From positions 1 through 64,000 of the forward strand of contig JAHFQM010000002.1 of NCBI GenBank assembly GCA_023266355.1: a DNA stretch of 64,000 nt, given 5' to 3'. A program made the translations under genes and the position numbers. This DNA is from Aquabacterium sp. (GTDB lineage: Bacteria > Pseudomonadota > Gammaproteobacteria > Burkholderiales > Burkholderiaceae_C). This document shows positions 33,358-42,070 of the stretch, in pieces; the first letter of the stretch is position 1; each line of letters begins with the position of its first letter. The notes under the pieces were generated by a model, which worked only from the letters and a program-made list of their open reading frames with translations, searched no databases and was not told the origin of the DNA.

Positions 33358-35192
33358 CGGCGGCCCAGCCAGGATTCACGGCGCGTGGCCGTGTCGGCCC
33401 CACCGCTGGCGGCAGAGACATCCGCCAGGGCCAGACCGACGACATCGGCCGCGCACAAGGGCGCGTCGGAGGCCTTCGCGGCCACGGGCGCGCCCAGCGC
33501 CTTCAAGGTCAAGGTCAGCAAGCGTTGGTCGCGGCAGACCAGCAGAGCTTGTGCGCGCGCGGCGTCGTGCCACTGGACCAGGTCGTCGATGCGGCGCAGG
33601 CGCCAGCCGTCCAGGGCCAGGCACTCGTCGCCCGCGCTCAGGCCCGCGGCTTCGGCCAGGCCGCCGCGCATCACGGCTTGCACCTTGAGCACACCTTGCG
33701 CTTCGGACAGGCGCACGCCCAAGCGCTGAGGCAGCGGTGCGGCCTTGCTCAGCCACTGCACGCCATGGGCGGCCAGCAAGCGGGGCAGGGGGAGCTCGTC
33801 GCAGCCTTCCGTCCAGCGGTGCAGCAGGGCCTGCCAGCTGTCGGCGGCGGCATCGGCGTTCTTCAAGGCGTCGGTGCTGGGGGGGCGGCCGGCCACGTCG
33901 CTCAAGGCCTGGGCCACATCGGCTTCGGTGATGGGGCGGCGCAGGGCCCACAAGGCCTTCATCACGCCGTCGAGCGAGGGCTGGCCCGCTTCGGTGACGG
34001 GCAGCAGGCGCAGGCTGAGGTCCAGCGCCAGGCCGACCAAGGCGCCCTTGGTGTAGTAGCTGACCGTGGCGTTGGCGGTGTTCTCGTCGGGGCGGTAGTA
34101 GCGCGTCCAGGCGTCGAAGCTGGCCTGGCCCACGCTGTGGCTGAAGCGCCCGGGCGTGGTCCGCACCTGGTTGATCGCCTTGGTGACCAGCTTCAGGTAG
34201 GTGGGCCCGTCGATCAGGCCGGTGCGCAGCAGGAACTGGTCGTCGTAATAGGACGTGAAGCCCTCGAAGAACCACAGCATGCGCGTGTGGTTCTCGGTGG
34301 TGAGGTCGTAGGGCGCGAAGGCCGTGGGCTTGAGCCGCTTGACGTTCCAGGTGTGGAAGTACTCGTGGCTGATGAGGCCCAGCAGCGTCGTGTAGGCCTC
34401 GGTGGGCACCGGGCGGCCTTGGCGGGGCAGGTCCTTGCGGGCGCAGATCAGCGCGGTGCTCTGGCGGTGCTCCAGGCCACCATAGCCATCTTCCACCGCG
34501 TTGAGCATGAAGACGTAGTGGTCGAAGTCGGGCTTGCGCCGGCCCTGCCAGAACAGGATCTGCGCTTCGCAGATGCGGCGGGTGTCGGCCAGCAGGCGCT
34601 CGCCATCCAGATCGGCGCTGGCGCCCGACACCACGAACTCGTGGCGCACGCCGCGCACGGTGAACTCGCCGCGCCAGAAGGTGCCCATCTCGACCGGGTG
34701 GTCGATGAGGGCGTCGTGGTCTGGCGCTTCGTACACGCCCACCCCTTGCGCATTCACCTTGATCGCCGGCAGCGCCGTGGCCACTTGCCAGCCGCGCGGC
34801 AGGCCTGCCAGCGTCACGCGCTGGGGCTGGTCTTCGAAGCCCTCGGCCTGCAGGAAGACGCTGGTGCCGTTGAAAAAGCCGCGTTGCGCATCGAGGAAGG
34901 CCGCGCGCACCGAGGTGTCGAAGGCATAGACCTCGTAGCGCACCGTGAGGGCGCCACGCCCCTCCGTGGCGATTTCCCAAGTGGCCTTGTCCATCTGCAT
35001 CACCGGACGGGCTTGCCCGCCTTGTTCGGCGCTCAGCGGCGACAGGTGGCGGACAAATTCCCGGATCAGGTAGCTGCCGGGGATCCAGGCTGGCAGGCGC
35101 AGGCGCTGGTGTGCCGCGGGCTTGGCCACCCGCATCGTGACCAGGAAACGGTGGCTGTGGACATCGGCCACCTCGACGCGGAATTCGATCAT
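33354..35192 (-). CDS. M61-family zinc metallopeptidase with C-terminal PDZ domain
   Basis: A 612-residue protein of the glycyl aminopeptidase-like M61 family. The beta-rich N-terminal domain includes LPAWIPGSYLIREFVRH. The catalytic domain has LLGLISHEYFHTWNVKRLKP (HExxH, about 270) and the third ligand Glu in MLWFFEGFTSYYDD. A PDZ domain near 500-575 (LGVRLSEAQGVLKVQAVMRGGLAEAAGLSAGDECLALDGWRL) follows. No signal peptide is evident. It is the first gene of a pair with the DUF3108 protein (4-base overlap) and lies downstream of the DUF3429 gene by 52 bases. Physiological substrate unknown. Confidence 0.9.
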   Translation of the reverse strand: MIEFRVEVADVHSHRFLVTMRVAKPAAHQRLRLPAWIPGSYLIREFVRHLSPLSAEQGGQARPVMQMDKATWEIATEGRGALTVRYEVYAFDTSVRAAFLDAQRGFFNGTSVFLQAEGFEDQPQRVTLAGLPRGWQVATALPAIKVNAQGVGVYEAPDHDALIDHPVEMGTFWRGEFTVRGVRHEFVVSGASADLDGERLLADTRRICEAQILFWQGRRKPDFDHYVFMLNAVEDGYGGLEHRQSTALICARKDLPRQGRPVPTEAYTTLLGLISHEYFHTWNVKRLKPTAFAPYDLTTENHTRMLWFFEGFTSYYDDQFLLRTGLIDGPTYLKLVTKAINQVRTTPGRFSHSVGQASFDAWTRYYRPDENTANATVSYYTKGALVGLALDLSLRLLPVTEAGQPSLDGVMKALWALRRPITEADVAQALSDVAGRPPSTDALKNADAAADSWQALLHRWTEGCDELPLPRLLAAHGVQWLSKAAPLPQRLGVRLSEAQGVLKVQAVMRGGLAEAAGLSAGDECLALDGWRLRRIDDLVQWHDAARAQALLVCRDQRLLTLTLKALGAPVAAKASDAPLCAADVVGLALADVSAASGGADTATRRESWLGRR

Positions 35193-35244
35193 GCGGTGCT
35201 TTTCGTGGGAAGGGCGCGTGGATCAGGCAGGGTTCGTGCGGGGA

Positions 35245-35739
35245 TCAGATTTGCGCAGCGGCCAGGAAGCAGCTCAGGCTGGCCACCACCGTCAGGCGAA
35301 AGCGCAGCGTCAGCCAGCCCGACACGCCCAGCTCCAGGTAGTGCTTGCGGTCCAGCAGGTAGCAGGCGATGAGCAGGGCGCCCACCACCACCAGGCCCGC
35401 ATGTGGCGGCATCTGCAAGGCCAGCCAGGCGGCCAGCGAGAACGCGATGCCCGTCCACAGGGCGCGGCGCTGGTAGCCCGGCGAGAGCGCACCGGCTTCG
35501 GAGCTGCCCATGACCAGGCCCCAGCGCATGCCACCCAGGAAGGCGACGATCAGCGCGCCATAGCTGGCCAGGGCGCGCACGACGAAGGCAAAGGGCTCGT
35601 CGTCGATGCGCCCGACCAGCAGCCACACGAACAGCGCACCGGCAACGAAGGGGATCAGCCCGGCGTAGCCCAGGCGCAGGGCCAGCTCGCTCGGTTCGGG
35701 ATGGTGTGCCGCGGCGGGCACGGCGTGGTGGGCGGTCAT
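35245..35739 (-). CDS. DUF3429 integral membrane protein
   Basis: A 164-residue protein with five predicted membrane helices (LGYAGLIPFVAGALFVWLLV, ALASYGALIVAFLGGMRWGL, ALWTGIAFSLAAWLALQM, AGLVVVGALLIACYLL and LTVVASLSCFLAAAQ). GALIVAFLGGMRWGL is the typical DUF3429 segment. The start at 35739 follows the family; an in-frame TTG 21 codons upstream would add a His-rich tail and is less likely because it forms part of a TTGACA box that looks like a -35. Function unknown. Confidence 0.8.
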   Translation of the reverse strand: MTAHHAVPAAAHHPEPSELALRLGYAGLIPFVAGALFVWLLVGRIDDEPFAFVVRALASYGALIVAFLGGMRWGLVMGSSEAGALSPGYQRRALWTGIAFSLAAWLALQMPPHAGLVVVGALLIACYLLDRKHYLELGVSGWLTLRFRLTVVASLSCFLAAAQI

Positions 35740-35854
35740 GGACGTGTGGTGGATGGGGTCAGGGACATGGGCATGCGTGTGTGCATGCCGTGATTGTGTC
35801 AAGAAGTGGTGTCATTCACATGCTTCAAGTCCAGGGCCAGCGCATGCGCAGCCA

Positions 35855-36694
35855 TCAGACGGCCAGCCAGGAAAACACGGCAGGCACGTCGGTGGGCAAA
35901 TCCAGGGGGCGGCTGCGCCAATGCGCGACGGTGTCGGTGTGGCTGAAACCGCCGTCCAGCGTCAGGCCGCAGCTCACGCTCAACCAGGTCTGCGGCTGCA
36001 GGTGGGCCAGCAGGGCCTGCCACAGCGCGGGGTTGCGGTAGGGCGTCTCGATCACCAATTGCGTCTGCTGTGCCTTGCGCGAGGCCATCTCCAGCTCGCG
36101 GATGCGCTGCGCCCGCTGGCTGCCATCCACCGGCAGGTAGCCGACGAAGGCGAAGCTCTGGCCCTGCAAGCCGCTGGCCGCCAGCGCCAGCACCAGCGAG
36201 CTCGGTCCCGAGATCGGCACCACCTGCAGGCCCAGTTGGTGGGCAGCGCGCACCACGGCCGCGCCCGGATCGGCCACGCCCGGCAAGCCGGCCTCCGACA
36301 TCAGCCCGATGTCATGGCCCTGCACGGCCGGTGCCAGCAGCGTCGCCAGCGCGCGCGCCGTGGTCGCAGCGTCTGGCTGGCAGTCGCCCTTGGCCCCAGC
36401 TTTGGCCCCGCCCTTGGTCGGCCTGGGCAATTCGGCGATGTGCATGGCTTGCAGCGGGGCGGCCAAGGCTTCGACCTCGCCCACCCGTTTGAGGAAGGCC
36501 CGCGTGCTTTTGGCGTTCTCGGCCACCCAGTGGGTCAGCCGGGCGGCGGCGCGGATCGCCCCCAGGGGCAGCACGTCGCGCAGGTCGGGCGGTGTGGCGT
36601 CGGGCGCGATGCAACCCAGGTCCAGCGTGTTGGGGATGAGCAGCAGGCGGCCAGGGCGTGCGGAGGCTGTGGACTCAGGGGTGTGGTCGGGCAT
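35855..36694 (-). CDS. RsmI-like SAM-dependent methyltransferase (tetrapyrrole methylase fold)
   Basis: A 279-residue protein. GHDIGLMSEAGLPGVADPGAAVVRAAHQLGLQVVPISGPSSLVLALAASGLQGQSFAFVGYLP is the strongly conserved core of RsmI (16S rRNA 2'-O-methyl-C1402) relatives, and QLVIETPYRN also fits. The N-terminus (GRLLLIPNTLDLG) differs from true RsmI (GxLYxVATPIGNLxD), so it is probably a paralogue of unknown target, not RsmI itself. The start at 36694 was chosen on family length; an in-frame ATG at 36766 would add 24 residues rich in His, Arg, Asp and Pro. It lies downstream of maf in the same direction, probably co-transcribed. Confidence 0.82.
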   Translation of the reverse strand: MPDHTPESTASARPGRLLLIPNTLDLGCIAPDATPPDLRDVLPLGAIRAAARLTHWVAENAKSTRAFLKRVGEVEALAAPLQAMHIAELPRPTKGGAKAGAKGDCQPDAATTARALATLLAPAVQGHDIGLMSEAGLPGVADPGAAVVRAAHQLGLQVVPISGPSSLVLALAASGLQGQSFAFVGYLPVDGSQRAQRIRELEMASRKAQQTQLVIETPYRNPALWQALLAHLQPQTWLSVSCGLTLDGGFSHTDTVAHWRSRPLDLPTDVPAVFSWLAV

Positions 36695-36772
36695 GGTGCG
36701 GGGGTGTTCGGGGTGCAATCGATCGGGGTGATCAGGTCGGTCGGAGTGACCTGGTCGGTGGGGCATGCGGGT

Positions 36773-37495
36773 TCAGCGCGGCATCGCCCTGAGCGCCGCC
36801 AGCACGTCCAGCCCGGCCTCGCGCAGCAGCCGCGTCGTGAGGATGAGGGGCAGGCCGATCAGCGAGGTCGGGTCATCGGATGCGATGCGCGCCAGCAGGC
36901 CGATGCCCAGGCCTTCGCATTTCGCGCTGCCGGCGCAGTCGTACGGTTGCTCCAGCCGCAGGTAGGTCTCGATGTCTTCGTCGCTGAGGTCGCGGAAGGT
37001 CACGGCCACGCTGTCCAGTTCGCACACATCGAAGCCCGTGCGCGGTCGCAGCACGCACACGGCGGTGTGGAAATGCACGGTGCGGCCACGCATGGCGCGC
37101 AGTTGCGCCACGGCACGGTCGTGCGTGCCTGGCTTGCCCAGTGGCGTGCCGTCCAGGTCGGCCACCTGGTCCGAGCCGATGACCAAGGCATCTTCGGTGT
37201 TGCCTGGCAGATTGCTCACAGACCCAGCTTGTGCCATGGCCTGCGCAACCGCCCGAGCTTTGGCCCGCGCCAGCCGCAAGGCCAGATCGCGGGGGGCTTC
37301 GGCGGGCAGCGGCGACTCGTCGGTTTGGGGCGCGAGGGCCGAGAACGGCAAGCCCAGCCGGCCCAGCAACTCGCGGCGGTAGGCCGATGTCGAGGCCAGC
37401 ACCAGCGTGGGCACTGGCCCTGGTACTGTCGCTTCGCCAGGAAGCGGATGCGGATGGAGGAGGGGGCGGTCGGAGGTCTGGCGGGTGTCGCGCAT
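36773..37495 (-). CDS. Maf/YceF-family nucleoside triphosphate pyrophosphatase
   Basis: A 240-residue Maf-fold house-cleaning enzyme. LVLASTSAYRRELLGRLGLPF is the N-terminal S-x-x-R-R motif, TDESPLPAEAP and VIGSDQVADLDGTPLGKPG carry the metal and base-recognition residues, and DCAGSAKCEGLG fits the m7GTP-specific YceF branch. The family removes non-canonical nucleotides such as 7-methyl-GTP from the pool. The first 40 residues (MRDTRQTSDRPLLHPHPLPGE...) are a non-conserved extension, so a later start is possible. It is divergent from yceD (91 bases between starts), as in many proteobacteria. Confidence 0.9.
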   Translation of the reverse strand: MRDTRQTSDRPLLHPHPLPGEATVPGPVPTLVLASTSAYRRELLGRLGLPFSALAPQTDESPLPAEAPRDLALRLARAKARAVAQAMAQAGSVSNLPGNTEDALVIGSDQVADLDGTPLGKPGTHDRAVAQLRAMRGRTVHFHTAVCVLRPRTGFDVCELDSVAVTFRDLSDEDIETYLRLEQPYDCAGSAKCEGLGIGLLARIASDDPTSLIGLPLILTTRLLREAGLDVLAALRAMPR

Positions 37496-37573
37496 GCCGC
37501 ATTGTCTCCGCGTTCTGGGGGCACGATGCTGCGCCTGCGGCACCGGTGGATGGGGCGCGCACGCCACGCCCAC

Positions 37574-37579
37574 TACACT
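37574..37579 (+). promoter_or_regulatory. Candidate -10 box directly upstream of yceD
   Basis: TACACT sits only six bases before the yceD ATG at 37586, so transcription from it would begin at or next to the start codon. The -35 position 17 bases upstream reads TGGGGC, which is weak. Confidence 0.3.
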
Positions 37580-37585
37580 GGCGGC

Positions 37586-38203
37586 ATGAAAACGCGCAGT
37601 TTTGCCCCTGAAAAGCTCGACATCCAGGCCTTCATCGAGGAGGGCGCCACCTTGAGTGGCGAGTTGCCCGTTGCCGCCTTACCGCGTGTGGCGGCTGGCT
37701 TGATGCCTGGCCTCGACCTCGCCAGCCTGCCCGCCGTGCGCTGGTCTGCGCAGGGCAGGGTGGTGCCTCAGCGTGTGGGCGGCCCGCAGCTCTGGCTCGA
37801 TTTGCAGGCCGAAGCCGTGCTGGAGTGGGAGTGCCAGCGCTGCCTGCACGGCGTGCGCGAGCCCCTGGCCATCGACCTGCAGATCCGCTTTGCCCGCGAT
37901 GAGGCCGAAGCCATCCGCCTGGACGCCGAATCCGACGACGATGTGCTGGCCCTGGAGCGCCACTTCCATCTGCTGGCGTTGCTGGAGGACGAGCTGATCA
38001 TGGCGCAGCCGCTGGTGCCGCGCCACGATGTGTGCCCGACCGACGTCGAGGCACTCATGCACGACGAGAGCGAAACCCCGGTGCCGGGTGCGCCTGCGCA
38101 ACCCGTCTCGCCCGCAGACGAGCCCGATGCGTCAGGCACAGCCGGGCAAAAGCCACATCCCTTCGCGGCGTTGGCCGCACTCAAGAAGCCGCCCAAAGCT
38201 TGA
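37586..38203 (+). CDS. yceD: YceD/DUF177 family protein
   Basis: A 205-residue DUF177 protein. WECQRCLHGVREPLAIDLQIRF is the family core with the CxxC pair, and acidic segments (DAESDDDVLAL) and LEDELIMAQPLVPRHD follow with the last conserved Cys (HDVCP). The C-terminal tail is Pro/Ala-rich before NPFAALAALK-like PFAALAALKKPPKA. The family sits upstream of rpmF across bacteria and has been linked to 23S rRNA accumulation. No RBS is seen in the six bases between a possible -10 and the ATG, see the leaderless-mRNA finding. Confidence 0.9.
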   Translation: MKTRSFAPEKLDIQAFIEEGATLSGELPVAALPRVAAGLMPGLDLASLPAVRWSAQGRVVPQRVGGPQLWLDLQAEAVLEWECQRCLHGVREPLAIDLQIRFARDEAEAIRLDAESDDDVLALERHFHLLALLEDELIMAQPLVPRHDVCPTDVEALMHDESETPVPGAPAQPVSPADEPDASGTAGQKPHPFAALAALKKPPKA

Positions 38204-38216
38204 CGGGCTGCAGAAA

Positions 38217-38246
38217 TTGATATTCCGGCAGGGCTTGTGCTAGAAT
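38217..38246 (+). promoter_or_regulatory. Sigma-70 promoter for rpmF-plsX-fab operon
   Basis: TTGATA (38217-38222), an 18-base spacer and TAGAAT (38241-38246) make the best sigma-70 match in the window. It lies just after the yceD stop and predicts a start at about 38253, giving a 163-nt leader before rpmF. Confidence 0.65.
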
Positions 38247-38256
38247 TGCGGGTTTT

Positions 38257-38319
38257 CCGGATGTAAGACAGTCAACTGTGGCTCTTGCAGGCTTTCAGAT
38301 TGGCAAAATAGCCATCCGG
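38257..38319 (+). ncRNA. Candidate structured leader RNA of rpmF
   Basis: CCGGATG (38257-38263) pairs perfectly with CATCCGG (38313-38319) and closes a loop containing a small hairpin ACAGT-CA-ACTGT (38268-38279) and a possible TTGC/GCAA stem. GTAAGA (38263-38268) could alternatively pair with TCTTAC (38321-38326), which competes with or extends past the first stem. It starts within a few bases of the predicted transcript start. Function unproven; autoregulation by L32 is one possibility. Confidence 0.4.
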
Positions 38320-38415
38320 TTCTTACTTTCATCGCAACCCTGATCGACGCTCACGGCAGCCTGCGGCTGGCGATGTGCGCAGCAGATCCCTGGCAAGATT
38401 GCCCCGGAGTCCAAC

Positions 38416-38601
38416 ATGGCCGTTCAGCAAAACAAGAAGTCGCCCTCCAAGCGTGGCATGCACCGCTCGCACAACGCTCTGGTCACCCCCGGCACCGCCG
38501 TGGAAGCCACCACGGGTGAAGTGCACCTGCGTCACCACATCAGCGCCACCGGTTTCTACCGTGGCCGCAAAGTGCTGAAGACGAAGGCCGACGCCTCCTG
38601 A
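38416..38601 (+). CDS. rpmF: 50S ribosomal protein L32
   Basis: A 61-residue L32. [22 protein letters not shown] is the standard N-terminus, and [22 protein letters not shown] the standard C-terminal half. The four zinc-binding Cys of the C+ form are absent, as is normal for proteobacterial L32. It follows a strong promoter and a structured leader, and is separated from plsX by 166 bases that include a GC hairpin (38629-38646, seven-base stem, loop GACA) without a T-tract. It probably shares the transcript with the fatty acid genes. Confidence 0.97.
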   Translation: MAVQQNKKSPSKRGMHRSHNALVTPGTAVEATTGEVHLRHHISATGFYRGRKVLKTKADAS

Positions 38602-38767
38602 TCCAACACAACCACTGACCGTGGCACCCGCCTGCGACAGCAGGCGCGCTGCGCTCAGCCAAGGTGCAAGACACACTTGCCATTGGGGCTGGACAACCTG
38701 ATCAAACAGGTTTGCCGGCCCTTGTCTTTTGCCGGCTGCCTTGTCGGCGCATCGTTGTTGCCCATCC

Positions 38768-39931
38768 ATGACACTTGCAGTTTCCACCCAGCCCCATCCC
38801 TCCCAGGACGCGCCTTCGGTCGCGGGTGCCACTCGGGGGGCGGACCGCAGTGTCCTGTCGCCCGTGCGCATCTCGGTGGACTGCATGGGTGGCGACCACG
38901 GCCCCTCGGTGACGCTGCCGGCCTGCCAGGCCTTCCTGGCGGCACACCCCGAGGCTGAACTCCTGCTGGTGGGGCAGGCCGAGGCTCTGGCTGTGGCCCG
39001 TGACTGGCCGCGTTGCCGCATCGTCGAGGCCAGCGAAGTCGTCACGATGGACGACCCGGTGGAAGTCGCGCTGCGCCGCAAGAAGGATTCGTCCATGCGC
39101 GTGGCCATCGGCCAGGTCAAGTGCACGGCCGATCAGCCTGCTGCCGCGCACGCCTGCGTCTCTGCGGGCAACACCGGCGCCCTGATGGCCCTGGCGCGCT
39201 ACCTGCTCAAGACCGTCGAAGGCATCGACCGCCCGGCACTGGCCACCGTCATGCCCAACCAGCACGACGGCTTCACCACCGTGCTGGACCTGGGTGCCAA
39301 CGTCGATTGCACGGCCGAGCACTTGCTCCAGTTCGCCGTCATGGGCTCGGCCCTGGTGTCGGCCGTCGATGGCAAACCCTCGCCCAGCGTGGGTCTGCTC
39401 AACATCGGCGAAGAGGTCATCAAGGGCAGCGAAGTGATCAAGCGCGCTGGCGAATTGCTCCGCCAGGCGCATGAGCGCGGCCTCATCAACTTCCACGGCA
39501 ACGTCGAAGGCAACGACATTTTCAAGGGCACCTCCGACATCGTGGTCTGCGATGGCTTCGTCGGCAACGTCGCTTTGAAGACCGCCGAGGGCCTGGCGGG
39601 CATGTTCGCGTCCTTCATCAAGCAAGAGTTCACGCGCAACATCCTCACCAAAATGGTGGCATTGGTCGCGATGCCGGTGCTAAATCGCTTCAAAAGGCGC
39701 GTTGACCACCGTCGCTACAGCGGTGCGGCCCTGCTGGGCCTGCGTGGGTTGGTGTTCAAGAGCCACGGCTCGTCGGATGCACTTGCTTTTGAAGTCGCCC
39801 TGAATCGCGCTTATGATGCGGCCCGTCACCGACTGCTGGAACGGGTCCACGACCAGATCGCAGCCACGCTTGTCAGCCTGCCCACCACGGCAGAGCCTGC
39901 AGCCGTGGCGGATGTGGGACAAGCGGCCTGA
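38768..39931 (+). CDS. plsX: Phosphate acyltransferase PlsX
   Basis: A 387-residue PlsX, which makes acyl-phosphate from acyl-ACP for phospholipid synthesis. [19 protein letters not shown] (about 37-55), [40 protein letters not shown] and [20 protein letters not shown] are all typical. The N-terminal 30 residues are a Ser/Gln-rich extension, so a start further in is conceivable. It precedes fabH by 11 bases, the usual plsX-fabH pairing. Confidence 0.96.
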   Translation: MTLAVSTQPHPSQDAPSVAGATRGADRSVLSPVRISVDCMGGDHGPSVTLPACQAFLAAHPEAELLLVGQAEALAVARDWPRCRIVEASEVVTMDDPVEVALRRKKDSSMRVAIGQVKCTADQPAAAHACVSAGNTGALMALARYLLKTVEGIDRPALATVMPNQHDGFTTVLDLGANVDCTAEHLLQFAVMGSALVSAVDGKPSPSVGLLNIGEEVIKGSEVIKRAGELLRQAHERGLINFHGNVEGNDIFKGTSDIVVCDGFVGNVALKTAEGLAGMFASFIKQEFTRNILTKMVALVAMPVLNRFKRRVDHRRYSGAALLGLRGLVFKSHGSSDALAFEVALNRAYDAARHRLLERVHDQIAATLVSLPTTAEPAAVADVGQAA

Positions 39932-39942
39932 TCCCCTTTTCA

Positions 39943-41019
39943 ATGTCAGAACGACATACGGATCAACCATCCACCCCCAGCGAGGTCAACAAGCCACACC
40001 CGGCCCAAGACCCGCACCAAGCGCCCCACAAAGGCGCGACGCACAACAAGTTCTCTCGCATCGCCGGCACCGGCAGCTTCTTGCCACCCCATCGGGTGAG
40101 CAACCAGGAGCTGGTCGAACGGCTGGCGCGCGACGGCCTTCAGACGTCCGACGACTGGATCGTGGAACGCACGGGCATCCGCGCGCGCCACTTTGCGGCG
40201 CCCGATGTGACGTCCAGTCAGCTGGGCGTCCAGGCCTGCCAGCGTGCGCTTGACGCGGCTGGTTTGCTGCCTGCCGACATCGACCTCATCGTCTGCGCCA
40301 CGTCCACGCCGGACATGGTCTTCCCGTCCACGGCCTGCCTGATCCAGCGCGAGCTCGGCATCCACGGTTGCCCGGCTTTCGACGTGCAGGCGGTGTGCTC
40401 CGGTTTCGTGTACGCACTGACCGTGGCCGACGCGCTGATCCGCACCGGTGCGGCCAAGCGTGCCCTGGTGGTTGGCGCCGAGGTCTTCTCCCGCTTGCTC
40501 GACTTCAAGGACCGCACCACCTGCGTGCTGTTCGGTGATGGCGCGGGCGCTGTGGTCCTCGAAGCCTCCGACACCCCGGGCATCGTCGCCTCGCGCTTGC
40601 ATGCCGATGGCCAGTACGTGGGCCTGCTGAACGTGCCGGGTCATGTCTCGGGCGGGCAGGTGCTGGGCGATGTCACGCTGAAGATGGACGGTCAGTCCGT
40701 GTTCAAGCTGGCCGTCAGCGTGCTGGACAAAGCGGCCCATGAGGTGCTGGATGCGGCCGGGCGTGGCCCCGAATGCATCGACTGGCTGATCCCGCACCAG
40801 GCCAATTTGCGCATCATGCAGGGCACTGCCAAGAAATTGAAACTTCCGCATGACAAGATCGTGGTCACGGTGGACCAACACGGCAACACCTCGGCCGCGT
40901 CCATCCCGCTGGCGCTGGACCACAGCGTGCGTTCGGGCCAGGTCCAGCGCGGGCAGACCCTCCTGCTCGAAGGCGTGGGCGGCGGCTTCACCTGGGGCGC
41001 CGTGCTGGTGGATTACTGA
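39943..41019 (+). CDS. fabH: 3-oxoacyl-ACP synthase III FabH
   Basis: A 358-residue KAS III that starts fatty acid synthesis by condensing acetyl-CoA with malonyl-ACP. The catalytic Cys is in [14 protein letters not shown], His in [12 protein letters not shown] and Asn in [16 protein letters not shown], all intact. [15 protein letters not shown] is the usual C-terminus. The first 35 residues (His/Pro/Lys-rich) extend beyond typical FabH, whose start would fall near [12 protein letters not shown]. It lies between plsX and fabD. Confidence 0.96.
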   Translation: MSERHTDQPSTPSEVNKPHPAQDPHQAPHKGATHNKFSRIAGTGSFLPPHRVSNQELVERLARDGLQTSDDWIVERTGIRARHFAAPDVTSSQLGVQACQRALDAAGLLPADIDLIVCATSTPDMVFPSTACLIQRELGIHGCPAFDVQAVCSGFVYALTVADALIRTGAAKRALVVGAEVFSRLLDFKDRTTCVLFGDGAGAVVLEASDTPGIVASRLHADGQYVGLLNVPGHVSGGQVLGDVTLKMDGQSVFKLAVSVLDKAAHEVLDAAGRGPECIDWLIPHQANLRIMQGTAKKLKLPHDKIVVTVDQHGNTSAASIPLALDHSVRSGQVQRGQTLLLEGVGGGFTWGAVLVDY

Positions 41020-41085
41020 GCGACACTGCGCCGGTCCCTCCCGCCATCTCCCACCTGACACCACAAGAACAACGGACGACAAGCC

Positions 41086-42036
41086 ATGAGCACATCCTTG
41101 AACCACCTGGCCTTCGTGTTCCCTGGCCAAGGCTCGCAAGCCGTCGGCATGCTCGACGCCTGGGGCGATCACGCTGCCGTGCGCGAGACCCTGGCCGAGG
41201 CCTCCGAAGCCTTGGGCGAAGACATCGCCAAGTTGATCGCCGAAGGTCCCAAGGAATCCCTGGACCTGACCACCAACACCCAGCCCGTCATGCTGACGGC
41301 CGGTGTGGCGTGCTGGCGTGCCTGGCTGGCCGAGACAGGCCTGCGTCCCGTCGCCGTGGCAGGGCACTCCCTCGGTGAGTACACCGCCCTGGTCGCCGCG
41401 GGCGCCTTGACGCTGCAAGATGCCTTGCCCCTGGTGCGCTTCCGTGCGCAGGCCATGCAAGAAGCCGTGCCCGTGGGTGTGGGCGGCATGGCCGCGATCC
41501 TGGGTCTGGACGCCGATGCCGTGAAGGCGGGTTGCGCACAAGCCGCCGCCGAATCGGGTCAGGCTGTCGAGGCCGTGAATTTCAACGACCCCAAGCAGAC
41601 GGTCATCGCCGGCAGCAAAGCGGGTGTTGAGAAGGCCTGCGAGGTGCTCAAGGCCGCGGGCGCTAAGCGCGCACTGTCGCTGCCCGTGTCGGCGCCTTTC
41701 CACAGCAGCCTGATGAAGCCCGCGGCAGAGCGTTTGCGTGAGAAACTCGCGGCCACCGCTTTCGCTGTGCCTCAGATCGCCGTGGTCAACAACATCGACG
41801 TGGCCGTGGTCAACGATGTGGACGCCATCCGCGATGCGTTGTACCGTCAGGCTTTCGGCCCTGTGCGCTGGGTGGAGAGCATCCATGCACTGAAGGCGCG
41901 CGGCTTGACCCATGTCATCGAATGCGGCCCCGGCAAGGTGCTGTCCGGCATGGTCAAGCGCATCGACGCCGAATTGACCAGCGCGACCGTTTACGATCCC
42001 GCCTCCCTGGCCGAAGCCCGGGCCCTGCTGGCCTGA
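41086..42036 (+). CDS. fabD: Malonyl-CoA:ACP transacylase FabD
   Basis: A 316-residue FabD. FVFPGQGSQAVGM near the N-terminus, VAGHSLGEYTALVAAGAL with the catalytic Ser, SAPFHSSLMKPA with the His, and HVIECGPGKVLSGMVKRI at the end are all standard. It loads malonyl groups onto AcpP for fatty acid synthesis. Compared with the AT domain of the megasynthase (GHSIGEY, HAFH), this is the primary-metabolism enzyme. It could in principle supply malonyl units, but the PKS carries its own AT. Confidence 0.97.
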   Translation: MSTSLNHLAFVFPGQGSQAVGMLDAWGDHAAVRETLAEASEALGEDIAKLIAEGPKESLDLTTNTQPVMLTAGVACWRAWLAETGLRPVAVAGHSLGEYTALVAAGALTLQDALPLVRFRAQAMQEAVPVGVGGMAAILGLDADAVKAGCAQAAAESGQAVEAVNFNDPKQTVIAGSKAGVEKACEVLKAAGAKRALSLPVSAPFHSSLMKPAAERLREKLAATAFAVPQIAVVNNIDVAVVNDVDAIRDALYRQAFGPVRWVESIHALKARGLTHVIECGPGKVLSGMVKRIDAELTSATVYDPASLAEARALLA

Positions 42037-42070
42037 GTGCTGACATCCACTGCATCCACAGAACATCGCC

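Noticed and set aside
38629..38646. CGCCTGC-GACA-GCAGGCG hairpin as a terminator after rpmF
   Set aside because: The stem is good but there is no T-tract, and plsX is expected to be in the same transcript; at most it is an mRNA-processing hairpin.
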